Shown: positions 37,295 through 46,700 of the stretch, in pieces
How positions within the stretch are numbered: position 1 is the first letter of the stretch
Layout: each line of letters starts with the position of its first letter
Position numbers and translations under genes: made by a program
Origin: Pseudoalteromonas rubra
GTDB lineage: Bacteria > Pseudomonadota > Gammaproteobacteria > Enterobacterales > Alteromonadaceae
Direction: 5' to 3'
Length of the DNA stretch: 64,000 bases
NCBI RefSeq assembly: GCF_005886805.2
Contig: NZ_CP045429.1
Span: forward strand, 2,512,501-2,576,500
Notes under the pieces: model-generated
What the model was told of the DNA's origin: nothing
Seen by the model: only the letters and a program-made list of their open reading frames with translations
Database searches by the model: none

Positions 37295-37567
37295 CTATTC
37301 CTTTTCGTTATATTGGACTGTACCTTTAAAATAATGCGTAACCTTTTTACTATCGACTTGGCAATGCACATAAAAAACATCAGGCTCGGGCTTTATCACT
37401 GACTTTTTCCATCCTCCAGGAGGGTCAAAGTCCGACTTTTTGCATTTTCCAGCTTTAATCAAGCGCGACTTTTCAGCATGGAGAAGGCTTTTTATGCTTT
37501 CTTTATCCTCCCCTAACGAAGCATAGGGAAGCAGAAAAATATATAAAAACAAGATTATTCTTAGCAT
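37295..37567 (-). CDS. Small exported protein, 90 residues
   Basis: A signal peptide (MLRIILFLYIFLLPYASLGE) is followed by about 70 polar residues with two Cys (AGKCKKSD and VHCQVD) that could form a disulphide. The stop lies 5 bases before the next start, so it is the first gene of the GNAT unit. No family is recognised; it may work with the membrane protein in the periplasm. Confidence 0.55.
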   Translation of the reverse strand: MLRIILFLYIFLLPYASLGEDKESIKSLLHAEKSRLIKAGKCKKSDFDPPGGWKKSVIKPEPDVFYVHCQVDSKKVTHYFKGTVQYNEKE

Positions 37568-37894
37568 GATCCGGAACGACCTCCCTTCTTAATTGGTGAA
37601 TCTAACATTTTATTAGTGAGAATGCCTTTTAAACCAACTCCTTAGCCATAATCACAAATAACTTACAAATAACAATAATCCGCTATCGCCTGAGTTTGGT
37701 CTTTAAGAGCGTTATAAATTGTAGAAACCAAACCTAATATAAACAAGATTTGGGGCTTCACTATGTAGAATTGTTAGTTTCATAAACTAAACAAGAGCGC
37801 GTTTAAGCGAGAGTTTTTTCGTAGGGAAAACGAGATTTATTGGTATAAGTATCTTTACAGAACTTGCTTGAACGTGATTTATTCAGACACCATT
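37568..37894. other. Intergenic region left of the IS
   Basis: About 330 bases, AT-rich. It holds the promoter of the GNAT unit. No part of the gene truncated on the other side of the IS is found here. Confidence 0.4.
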
Positions 37895-37932
37895 TGTAAC
37901 TCCACCCAACCTAGTACAGCTCATTAGTAGAA

Positions 37933-38748
37933 TTATGCAGCCTCAAGATAGCCAACTGGAGTCATGTCTTCCAGCGCATCGTGAGGCCTTTCATAATTGT
38001 AAATTTCTAACCATTCATCTGTGATTTCGCGTACTTGTTGTAGTGAATCGAACAGATATAAATCTAATACTTCTTCTCGATAACTGCGATTAAAACGCTC
38101 CACAAATCCATTCTGATAAGGACTACCTGGCTGAATAAACTCTAGCTTTATATTTTTTTTCTGAGCCCAACTCTCCAACAAGGTGGATGTAAATTCAGGT
38201 CCATTATCAACCCTTATTTGCGACGGTTTTCCTCGCCAGGCAATCACTCGTTCAAGCGTTCTGATAACCCGCTCTGTGGTCAAACTGGTATCTACTTCGA
38301 TGGCCAGTGCTTGTCGATTATAATCATCGATAATATTTAATGTTCTGAAGCGATGTCCAAAGCTTAAAGCGTCACTCATGAAATCCATAGACCAAGAATC
38401 ATTGTGCTTTTCCGGCGTACTCAATGGCTCTGGGTTGCGTGTAGGAACACGGCGCTTTCCTTTTCGCCTCAAGTTGAGCTTTAGCATATTGTAAACGCGT
38501 TCAACACGCTTCTTGTTCCATGTTTTACCTTGATGCCTAAGTCGTTTAAACAGCTTAGGCAAACCCCAGCGAGGATGGCGCTCCACAAGCAATAGCAACG
38601 CATCGATTACTTCATCATCAGGTGGCCGTCTATGCGTGTAGTAATAGACACTTCGATTTAGTCCTGCAACCTCACAAGCAAGTGCCACACTTACCTCATA
38701 CTGCTCTAGGAAGTACTCAACCCTCGCTCTGCGCCTGCTTGTGCTCAC
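37933..38748 (-). CDS. IS3-family transposase OrfB (DDE integrase core)
   Basis: A 271-residue catalytic part. After a leading HTH_21 segment comes an rve integrase core with the three acidic residues: WSMDFMSD, RVDNGPEFTS and, near the end, FVERFNRSYREEVLD. The C-terminal WLEIYNYERPHDAL motif is typical. It starts 4 bases inside OrfA; expression as OrfAB by a -1 shift on the A6G run at 38751-38757 is expected for the family. Confidence 0.95.
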   Translation of the reverse strand: MSTSRRRARVEYFLEQYEVSVALACEVAGLNRSVYYYTHRRPPDDEVIDALLLLVERHPRWGLPKLFKRLRHQGKTWNKKRVERVYNMLKLNLRRKGKRRVPTRNPEPLSTPEKHNDSWSMDFMSDALSFGHRFRTLNIIDDYNRQALAIEVDTSLTTERVIRTLERVIAWRGKPSQIRVDNGPEFTSTLLESWAQKKNIKLEFIQPGSPYQNGFVERFNRSYREEVLDLYLFDSLQQVREITDEWLEIYNYERPHDALEDMTPVGYLEAA

Positions 38749-39011
38749 AGCTTTTTTGCAACGATTTCCTCAAGCATAGTGTGTTTAAGGCTCAGTGTTG
38801 CAAACATGTCTTTGAGCTTGCGATTCTCTTCTTCAAGCTCTTTCAGTCGCTTTACATCCGACGCTTCCATGCCGCCATATTTGGAGCGCCATTTATAAAA
38901 TGTGCTCTGTCCAATTCCGTGTTTTCGGCAAAGATCTGGAACCGAAATACCCGATTCAGCTTCTTTGATCATGGCAACGATTTGTGACTCGGTGAACTTG
39001 CTTTTTCTCAT
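38745..39011 (-). CDS. IS3-family transposase OrfA
   Basis: An 88-residue helix-turn-helix protein (TESQIVAMIKEAESGISVPD, then HGIGQSTFYKWRSKYGG) followed by a leucine-zipper-like helix (LKELEEENRKLKDMFATL). It binds the IS ends. Its last codons contain the AAAAAAG slippery run leading into OrfB. Confidence 0.95.
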   Translation of the reverse strand: MRKSKFTESQIVAMIKEAESGISVPDLCRKHGIGQSTFYKWRSKYGGMEASDVKRLKELEEENRKLKDMFATLSLKHTMLEEIVAKKL

Positions 39012-39066
39012 CGTAAAACTTCCTTCTTCTGTTAATGGAAATTCTACTCAAGAACTGTTGCAGTTT

Positions 39067-39564
39067 ATGGGGGAGTTACAGAGTTACACCGGGCTCTCAG
39101 TTAAAGACAACGACAGCATTGCCTTCAGTATAAAAAGCGCAGATAAGTGGCAAGTGCATTACTACAATATTCGCACAGATGAACTTCATAGCGCCCAACA
39201 TAAATGGCAATTTGTATCGTTCGCTAAAACACCTGAAGATACAGTGTGGCAGGACAATAATGGTGACTATTTCACCGGTCTGACTCACTTACCGGTAACC
39301 TCAGACACCATTAAGCAAGTTCCGTTGATTGCTCATTATCGCTTCAACTTACGTAAACAGGCAAATACCTGGCTATGGCAGCATGCAGCAGCACGCCGCT
39401 ATCCGCTATATCAGTATGATGAGCAAAAACAAACCAAACGCCTCATCGCGACATCAGATAGTAGCGACTTTGACTGGTACCAGAATAAAATCCTTATCAA
39501 TACCCTCCATTATGAAAACTTTGATATTTACCGCTCAAAAATAGAGAGCACAGGTAGAAAGTAA
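39067..39564 (+). pseudogene. Gene fragment truncated by the IS, possibly the sensor part of a regulator
   Basis: About 160 codons of the C-terminal end of a protein begin inside the IS end. The ATG at 39067 is IS sequence; host sequence starts at 39081. The fragment has beta-propeller-like strands (WQVHYYNIRTDEL, KWQFVSFAKTPEDTVWQDNNG) like the C-terminal halves of winged-helix/TolB-type regulators. The N-terminal part is not found on the left of the IS, so it was deleted. Confidence 0.65.
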
Positions 39565-39623
39565 AAATATCCAGCAGGAACGAACTTCGTTTAAGACTCA
39601 TATGACACTGCACCTCGCCGACT

Positions 39624-40144
39624 CTATTTACTGTCAACCATTCTTCCATAAAGTGTTACAGAGCCCTTGATAATTCTTGGCAACTTTAAGCGCCATACGT
39701 TTGATTCTAAAACTAACGTGTATACCATTGCCTCATGGTGGGGATGAGTAGTATCTCGGACAACTACGTATGCGCTGGCACTTCCCTCCTGGACAGTGCC
39801 CAAAATATTCTGAGGCTGATAGCTTCCAAAGCTCTTATCTCGTGCATCCCAGACAAGGAGAGACCAGAGTTCAAAGACTCCACTTTTTCCAAGCGCTTTA
39901 ACCTCGCTCTGTGACAATGCTTCAAGATCATAAATACCCAAAAACTTAGGGTTTCGCAGTAAGCGGACCGAAACTTGAAACAACCAGTTTAATTCTGCGT
40001 CAGAGATATACTTACTGGCTTCAATGTAGTCCTTTACTTTCATTTGAGAAAGGAAGTTCGCAACCACGACTTCTGGTTCGTCGATCTCATTACTCTCTGC
40101 ATTAAACTCATACACAACCAAATCAATAAAACATATCTCAACAT
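39624..40144 (-). pseudogene. Exported hypothetical protein with an apparent frameshift near its start
   Basis: The main frame (39624-40121, TTG start) has no ribosome site and no signal peptide. Just upstream, ATG 40144 follows AAGGAG by 8 bases and opens another frame encoding MLRYVLLIWLCMSL, a signal peptide. This runs into the body (NAESNEIDEPEVVVANFLS) if one base is shifted near 40108-40112. The body has two domains with a strand-rich end (HEAMVYTLVLESNVWRLKLP). It is either a recent mutation or a sequence error. Confidence 0.5.
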
Positions 40145-40178
40145 TTGCTAAACTCCTTTCTATGTATGAGGATTACAA

Positions 40179-40673
40179 CTACTTATCACGTACTAACTTA
40201 TTATTCCGTAGTACTAGCTTTACTTTAGTATATGTATCAAAAGCCCTGGCTGAGCCCATTTCTGATAATGACAGTAAATAGTAATCAGGCGCACTATCGT
40301 CATCTATGTCTGCGTATCCAGAGAAAATACCTGCGTTTTTGACTTCGCTGCCATCGATAATGATGAGTACATGCCGATGCTCTGATGGTGGACTATTTCC
40401 ACCCATATAAGCCTTATAGAAAAACTCTGTACCACTGACTTTAATTACATTAGATACGTCGTTAATAAAGCGCTCATTAGCGATAAAGCTTTTTCTACCT
40501 GTGCCAACGTGTACGGCAAAAACATCATAGACAGGAAAAGGAAATAACTCATCGTCGTCACTTTTCTTGGCACATAAATAAAAAGATGAATTTGAGTAGA
40601 TATGCTCGCAGTCGCTCGCTTTCGTACTGAAGCTTAGAAATAGCATAGAGAGTGCAATAATCAGGTACTTCAT
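40179..40673 (-). CDS. Exported hypothetical protein, 164 residues
   Basis: A signal peptide (to about residue 19, TKAS) and a strand-rich soluble domain with HRHVLIIIDGSEVKNAG and an acidic calcium-like stretch YADIDDDSAPDYYLLS. The two Cys at residues 22 and 33 could pair. No family is recognised. It lies 35 bases upstream of the frameshifted gene on the same strand, and both are exported, so they may form one unit. Confidence 0.55.
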   Translation of the reverse strand: MKYLIIALSMLFLSFSTKASDCEHIYSNSSFYLCAKKSDDDELFPFPVYDVFAVHVGTGRKSFIANERFINDVSNVIKVSGTEFFYKAYMGGNSPPSEHRHVLIIIDGSEVKNAGIFSGYADIDDDSAPDYYLLSLSEMGSARAFDTYTKVKLVLRNNKLVRDK

Positions 40674-40758
40674 TAAATCACGTTATCCTTAAAACCTTTG
40701 GCAGTTTGCGGGGATCGTAAACGCCAATCAACTTTCCACATACCCATTTAACCAATTT

Positions 40759-41076
40759 TTAGGCGTATTGTGCTGCAACTTCATTCATGTAAATTTGAAG
40801 GCTTTCAATATTGTCGAAAATCATGCTTGATGGGAACTGATCTGGTTGAGAGTCTATTTTTCCGCTCCAGGTTAGGTGAATACAGGCAAATCTACCATCG
40901 CCAAGTTGAACTATCACATCATCATTTGCCTCGGATTTAGCAATCACTGATAACTCACACTGCCATAATGGATGCTCAGGTCCAACTTCACACGCAAGCT
41001 CTCTTTGTATCGCATCCTTAATGGCGCATTGTTTTAGATGCCACCACGGATCAATCCAGTTAATTTTTCCTTTCAT
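40759..41076 (-). CDS. Hypothetical protein, 105 residues
   Basis: A small soluble protein starting MKGKINWIDPWWHLKQCAIK. It shows an amphipathic helix, two strands (DDVIVQLGDGRFACIHLTW) and a helical end (NIESLQIYMNEVAAQYA). It resembles cytoplasmic immunity-type or orphan proteins in size, but I recognise no family. No ribosome site is clear; the ATG at 41076 is preferred to TTG 41109. Confidence 0.5.
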   Translation of the reverse strand: MKGKINWIDPWWHLKQCAIKDAIQRELACEVGPEHPLWQCELSVIAKSEANDDVIVQLGDGRFACIHLTWSGKIDSQPDQFPSSMIFDNIESLQIYMNEVAAQYA

Positions 41077-41163
41077 TGTTATTCTGTGTGACACGTAACA
41101 CCATACCAATCAATATTTAAAGGCTTGACTAAAATTAGCATTCAGGGTCATAAGCCTAAGAAT

Positions 41164-41428
41164 TTACTCTTCTTTGAGTGACACTTCATACATAGATAAT
41201 TTTGGCATGCCCATTGAGAAACGATACCAATTCTTTAACCGTCTCAGCCTTGTCATAATACACAATGGCTTCTGCATTTTCTTTACTGATCCCCGGCCTC
41301 GCGGCAACTTCACAGTGCATATCATCCAAATCATCTGGGTCCATATGATACACACCATCGAACGTATCATCTACCTGAGCCACCATTGTACTCGCCAGCC
41401 AATTACTAAACGATTCTATAAACTGCAC
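41164..41428 (-). pseudogene. Possible small gene, two overlapping frames
   Basis: One frame (41186-41428, GTG start) gives an 80-residue acidic protein with YHMDPDDLDDMHCEVAARPG. A second frame, ending at 41164, has a plausible tail (GMPKLSMYEVSLKEE). A frameshifted gene joining the two is possible. Neither has a clear ribosome site. Confidence is low. Confidence 0.25.
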
Positions 41429-42179
41429 GAATTATCATAGTAACCACATTACGATAATAGAACGAGCGAGTATATATCGGATTTACTGAACATTGACGCA
41501 ATTTTCTTCTAACGAAGATGTTCAATAGCTGACGAAATCGCTATATAAACAGCGACTCCAAACAGTACATATACAGCTCATATAATTTAATTTCTACGCT
41601 TAGAAAAGTTATCGAAACTGTATTTCCCCTTTATTGCTAACCTAGTGTTATAGTATAAAACCAGCAACCTAACTAAGGATCGGTTTAGCTGCCCCCCACA
41701 GTAAGGCTCTCTTTACTCCTCATGTCTGCACGCCAAAGCGCTGTTCCTTGCCAAGTTATTTAACTAATTCAGCCGTCCATAACCAGAACTTAAAGGCGGG
41801 CACAGGAAGTCCTAGTTAAAAGAAACCGGTATAATTAACCGGCACAAATAATACAGTCCCCTCATCGCCTGAGACAAATTCAACCGTGGTTTTCTGAGGG
41901 TACCTGTAGCCCATCGGGGTATCTATGTTTTTCATCTTTCTTAAATTCAAACATATTTAAAATACCCATTAAAGGACCAAAATAACAAACTGTGCCTAAA
42001 AGCAGAAATCAACCACTCCAAAAAAAAAATAAATAAAATATAACTTTTCATCACAAAAAAACTTGGTTATTGTACAAACAGGCCCTGACATATTGCAGAG
42101 CAAAAGTCAGCTTTAGCATCGCGTTCAGGGTTCATTTGATGAGTTAGAAAATAAAAAATCTAAAATAAGGAAATATAAA
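41429..42179. other. Mostly non-coding stretch with a small gene remnant
   Basis: On the minus strand around 41838-42010 two short frames overlap: one gives a membrane-like segment and FEFKKDEKHRYPDGLQ (ATG 41969, stop at 41880), the other continues TTVEFVSGDEGTVLFVPV. They could be a frameshifted small protein. The rest holds no gene. A T/A-rich tract at 42030-42065 precedes the peptide gene. Confidence 0.3.
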
Positions 42180-42359
42180 ATGAAGGTACAACTAAAAAAG
42201 AAAAACCTAAAGACACTGAATGAAAGCAATCAATTAGCTAACCAAGCAACGCCACAAGTTGCAGGTGGTGCAGAAATCTCTGTCTATCCACAATGCAACC
42301 CATCAAACCCTGTTATTTGTTGGACAAATGGTGGCTGGCACGGCTGTGTAACTAAATAA
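42180..42359 (+). CDS. Double-glycine-leader peptide, candidate RiPP (lanthipeptide-like) precursor
   Basis: A 59-residue peptide with AAGGA 9 bases upstream of ATG 42180. The leader starts MKVQLKKKNLKTLNES and ends TPQVAGG at residue 30, a double-glycine cleavage site. The core, from residue 31, has three Cys (QCNP, VICW, HGCVTK), Ser and Thr, and ends GWHGCVTK. Lys/Asn-rich leaders of this form are recalled for small class I lanthipeptide-like precursors in Pseudoalteromonas. No LanB, LanC, LanM or peptidase-transporter is in the window, so modification is unproven; the Cys could instead form disulphides. Confidence 0.65.
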   Translation: MKVQLKKKNLKTLNESNQLANQATPQVAGGAEISVYPQCNPSNPVICWTNGGWHGCVTK

Positions 42360-42473
42360 TACTGGTTATCTATGACACAGGTTAAAGCCCAACCTTCTGC
42401 GCTTCCGGAAATATCTAAATTTTTCCAAGCGCAGTTTTAATACAAGCGCTCTATTTCAGAAAAATCACATAAA

Positions 42474-42539
42474 ATGAATTCGTTAAATGATCAATGCTTA
42501 GCATTGGTAAATTTGGCAAGCGGTGGCTGCGAAACCTAA
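42474..42539 (+). pseudogene. Short remnant ending in Gly-Gly-Cys
   Basis: A 21-codon frame, MNSLNDQCLALVNLASGG then CET, recalls the end of a double-glycine leader with almost no core. It lacks a clear ribosome site and may be a decayed second precursor. Another tiny frame (42372-42440) precedes it. Confidence 0.25.
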
Positions 42540-42789
42540 TTCGTGTCAAAGTTCTAAATTATCAAGGTAAAGCGTACCCAAATACCATCTTTGTATTCCA
42601 CAACAGGCCCTCAGACCTACTTTTTAATAATTGACAGGCAGATATAAGTAACATTCAAGCTATGGAGTAAAATCGCAGCTTAGCGGTCAAATAGTGTAGT
42701 TGTCTCAGCCAATATACCCTATACTCAATGGAGTGCCAGGCACTCTCAAGCTTCTCAATGATCCACTCACTGCTTTTCTGTACTCAGCA

Positions 42790-43269
42790 CTAGTTACTAG
42801 CACCGCCGTTTTTACTAGTGAACTCTATTGAAAAGCCTTTGTCATCCTCTCCTGATACATAAACAGTGATGTGCTTATCGTTATTCAGCTGATACCTAAT
42901 CTTTTTAGGAAAATCATGGTGTGAATTTTCAAATATCGCTGAGTTTTCTGAGCAGCTTGTTAGTTTGAATGCCGTTGGTAATGCATTATTGGTAACTTTA
43001 GCTAAATAAAAAACCTCTCCAGACATTTCAACCAGGCGAAGAGTTTCGGCACTCACCACTTTGTTCTCAACAATGGAATATGTTTGACCATAGCCCTCAA
43101 ATGTTTTCTCACTGATTCGAGTCCATGATTCATTGAACTTCGATTTGCTATTTTCAGAATGCCAATTACCTATCAGCCAATTCAATGAATGCAACGTATT
43201 ACATGCTTTCTCCAGGGCCGAGGATTGAAAAGAAAAACAAAATAACACCAAACTCATAACTTTCAACAT
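42790..43269 (-). CDS. DUF6265 family exported protein
   Basis: A 159-residue protein with a signal peptide (to about residue 18). The DUF6265 opening LHSLNWLIGNWHSE is followed by FNESWTRISEKTFEGYGQTY, MSGEVFYLAKV and the strand motif FENSHHDFPKKIRYQL, so it should form a small lipocalin-like barrel. Function is unknown. ATG 43269 is preferred because GGAG lies 9 bases upstream. A dead paralogue lies at 35108-35554 in the same orientation. Confidence 0.8.
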   Translation of the reverse strand: MLKVMSLVLFCFSFQSSALEKACNTLHSLNWLIGNWHSENSKSKFNESWTRISEKTFEGYGQTYSIVENKVVSAETLRLVEMSGEVFYLAKVTNNALPTAFKLTSCSENSAIFENSHHDFPKKIRYQLNNDKHITVYVSGEDDKGFSIEFTSKNGGASN

Positions 43270-43742
43270 TGTACTTAGCTCCATTGATAACTGGCTCTTT
43301 CAAACGCTTGAGCACGTAGCCTGCACATTGCGTTTACTGACCAGATATTGGTACTTAGTTACTCTCTCATCCATTTTGCTTCAATTTCTGTGACAATTCA
43401 TGCTTTAAAGATGAATTTTAATAACTAAGCTTTTTGGTGTCTTTGGTTTTATAATCATTAGTTTTATATATTTTTTAAGATTCAACAAAGTTCTCAACCT
43501 TCTCTAACCCTACCGCTCTTACCCAGTTTTTTATAGGTCACTAAACTTGAATGCATCAAAAACGTAAGATATCTTGCCTGTACTATTTTTAAATTTAACT
43601 TTCACTATAATATAGGACTGAAGACCTAATTCCATTGAAAATGGGTGCAAAGAATAGTGCATAGCTCGGCTGGGCTCAGTAAACAATACTTATCATTTCT
43701 TAATAATTCACCAGCACTATATATCTTAGCTAGACAAATAAT
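43270..43742. other. Intergenic region
   Basis: About 470 AT-rich bases between the DUF6265 gene and the end of the large NTPase gene. The part to about 43455 has a degraded copy at 35555-35832. No gene is seen. Confidence 0.45.
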
Positions 43743-46700
43743 TTATACGCCAGCGGGCTTTAGATATTGATCGCAATGTAAGAGCAGATCTGACGGTAGT
43801 GTTTCCGGATAATTTGAATCATAAGCGATCATTTCTCTGGCTACTGCTCTTGCTTCTTTGCTGAGCGAAGGATGATCCATGGCCAGAGCAATGTGCTTCC
43901 ATGTATATGCCTTCTTATCTCTGTAGCGCCGATAATTAATTTCCCCCTCCCAGAACTTCAGAATCTGCTGACAAGTATTAATCGTCAACTCCGGCTTACT
44001 CTGGTAAGCCTCAAGTACACTAATCAGCATTAGCCTTCCACTTTCTTTCCAGTTGTCTAAATAGCTCTGTGTTGTTTTCACCCAAACCTGATCATGAAAA
44101 AACGGCATCTTTAGGACCTGAATATATCGATTAAAAACATGCCGAGGCGTTTTACCTGGGTTATATTCACTGATAATTTCAGCGACTACCGGAGTGTAAA
44201 GTTCAAATTGAGCATGAACTACCAGGGAATAATACACTACATACCAATTCAGCTGTCTCCAGTTTGGCTGTTCTTGAAATAACCTGATCACATACTGCTT
44301 CGCCTTGGGATGCGCATACACTTCTCTTAAGCAGCTGGAGATAACTTGCGGGCTTAATGGCGTTTCAGGTGAATCCCTTTCCAGCAAGCGAAGTGCCTGC
44401 TCTTGACCTGACTTGTGTCCTTGTAATAGCTTGAGGCAACTACAGATAACTTGCAGGTTTAACGGCGTTTCAGGTGAATCTTTTTCCAGCAAGCGAAGTG
44501 CCTGCTGCTGGCCTGACTCGTGCCCTTGCAATAGGTTTAGACAGCTAGAAATAGTCTGGTGACCTAACGGCGTTTCAGGTGAATCTCTTTCCAGCAGGCG
44601 AAGCGCCTGCTCCTGACCTGACTGGTGCCCTTGTAATAGCTTAAGGCAACTACAGGTAACTTCCGAACCTAACGGCGTTTCAGGAGAATCTCTTTCCAGC
44701 AGACGAAGTGCCTGCTGCTGTCCTGATTCAAGCCCTTGTAATAGGTTTAGACAACTAGAGATAGTCTGGTGACCTAACGGCGTTTCAGGTGAATCCCTTT
44801 CCAACAAGCGAAGTGCCTGCTCCTGACCTGAATGGTGCCCTTGCAATAGGTTCAGACAGCTAGAGACAATCTGATGATCTAACGGCGTTTCAGCTGAATC
44901 CCTTTCCAGCAGGTGAAGTGCCTGCTCCAGACCTGACTGGTGCCCTTCCAATAGCTTTAGGCAACTACAGGTAACTTCTGAACTTAATGGCGTTTCAGGT
45001 GAATCCCTTTGTAGCAGGCGAAGTGCCTGTTCCCGACCTGATTCAAGCCCTTGTAATAACTTTAAACAACCACAGGTGACTTCTGAACTTAATGGCGTTT
45101 CAGGTGAATCCCTTCCCAGAAGACGTAGTGCCTGCTCCTGACCTGACTGGTGCCCTTTCAAAAGCTTTAAGCAACTACAAATAACTTGTGGGGTTAATGA
45201 CGTTTCAGGTGAATCCCTTTGCAGCAGGCGAAGTGCCTGTTCCCGCCCTGATTCAAGCCCTTGTAATAACTTTAAACAACTACTAGTGACATTTGGACTT
45301 AATTGCGTTTCAGGTGAATCCCTTTCCAGCAGACGAAGCGCCTGCTCCTGACCTGACTCGTGGCCTTTCAGAAGCCTTAGGCAACTGGAGGTGACTTCTG
45401 AATTTAATGGCGTTTCAGGTGAATCCCTTTCCAACAAACGAAGTGCCTGCTGCTGTCCTGACTCGTGCCCTTGCAATAAGTTTAGACAGCTACAGATAGT
45501 ACCTTGACTCAGTACAGGCAAAGCTGATTTTCTTTCTAGCAGGTTAACTGCGTTGATTATTTTTTCGGAACGATTGAAGTCTTCACACTTAATAAGATAA
45601 TGCAAGTAGCCATCAGAAGTGCACCCCCGTTTATCCAATTGTTCAATATAGGACAGCTTTTCAATTTTACTCTTGAAAAAACCCTCTTCGCATAATCGAT
45701 TCAATAATAGACCAGATATAACTCTGTCAGAGAACCTTTCTAAAGCCATATCCAAGACCTGGCGATGCAAGAAGTGGCTTTCATCCATTCCCTGCGCTAT
45801 TGCATAACTTATACCCTCTTCAGCCAGAGTATCGTGGTTGAAACTTAGAAAATTTTCACTGCTTTTATTAATATAACTTCGCAGCCTTTCATTGACTTCA
45901 CCTTTCCCTTCCAGACTAAAATATGTGCCATATTTCGTGGAGTCATCAAAAAAATCAGCTAAGTAACAAAAGTCTTTCTCATGGAGTAAAGTCTTGTTAT
46001 TTTTATAAAGCCAGGACCAGTAAACCAAAGCTTTCGCAAGTGCAGAGTGTTGCTCATATATTTTTTTGATATCGCTCTGAATTATCGCCCGATAATGACT
46101 CATCAAGTTGCAATCAAGTGAAAATAAAGCCGATTCGTCTCCTGCCGTTCTGGCTAGAATGAATAGCAAAAGAAACAAGCTTGACTTACTGTAGTCCTCC
46201 TTCTTTGACATTATTTCATGTGTACTGCTCCATTGCGGCATCCTTTCAACAATAGCGCTCAGTAGATCATGGTTCTCGTCTGGTTTTAAGCTATATAAGT
46301 TATTATCAGGGTTGAATAAATACTTTAAGTATGGCTTCTGCTCAGGAAAGCGATCTCCTATCACCAGTCTGACGGAGCGATTACCAGAAAGCGCATTAAA
46401 TAGTTCGTTAAGGTGATTAGAGTTATCCGAAAAGCGGTACCAATCTTCAATAAAGACTAAATATTTCCCTTGTGTCCATGGAATGTCCAGCATAGCGTTA
46501 ATGAAAAAATCATCTATGTCTTCCAGCCAAATTACAGTATATTCTGATTTGCTTAAGTTGAAGGCTATCCGTCGAAGTAAGGTAGACTTTCCTGAACCTC
46601 CCGCCCCACTCACAACAGAAGCTACTCGCATATCAACGTCGTCGTGAAATGATTTTATGATCTGTTGCTCAATATCTGCTTCAATACTGCGCCTAATATC

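Larger units (their letters stand above)
37895..39080 (-). mobile_element. IS3-family insertion sequence
   Basis: The element of about 1186 bases carries two overlapping transposase frames. The ends are imperfect inverted repeats: TGTAACTCCACCCAA at 37895 and TGTAACTCCCCCATAA read inward from 39080. The three flanking bases (ATT left, GAG right) do not match, so no target duplication is visible, suggesting a deletion or recombination after insertion. Both frames are intact, so it may be active. Confidence 0.9.

Noticed and set aside
38902..39066. Upstream part of the long plus-strand frame crossing the IS end
   Set aside because: This part is antisense to OrfA; only sequence from 39081 belongs to the interrupted gene.
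44336..45490. Regular 105-bp repeats as a CRISPR array
   Set aside because: Repeats have no short constant part with variable spacers; they are continuous, in frame and encode a protein solenoid.
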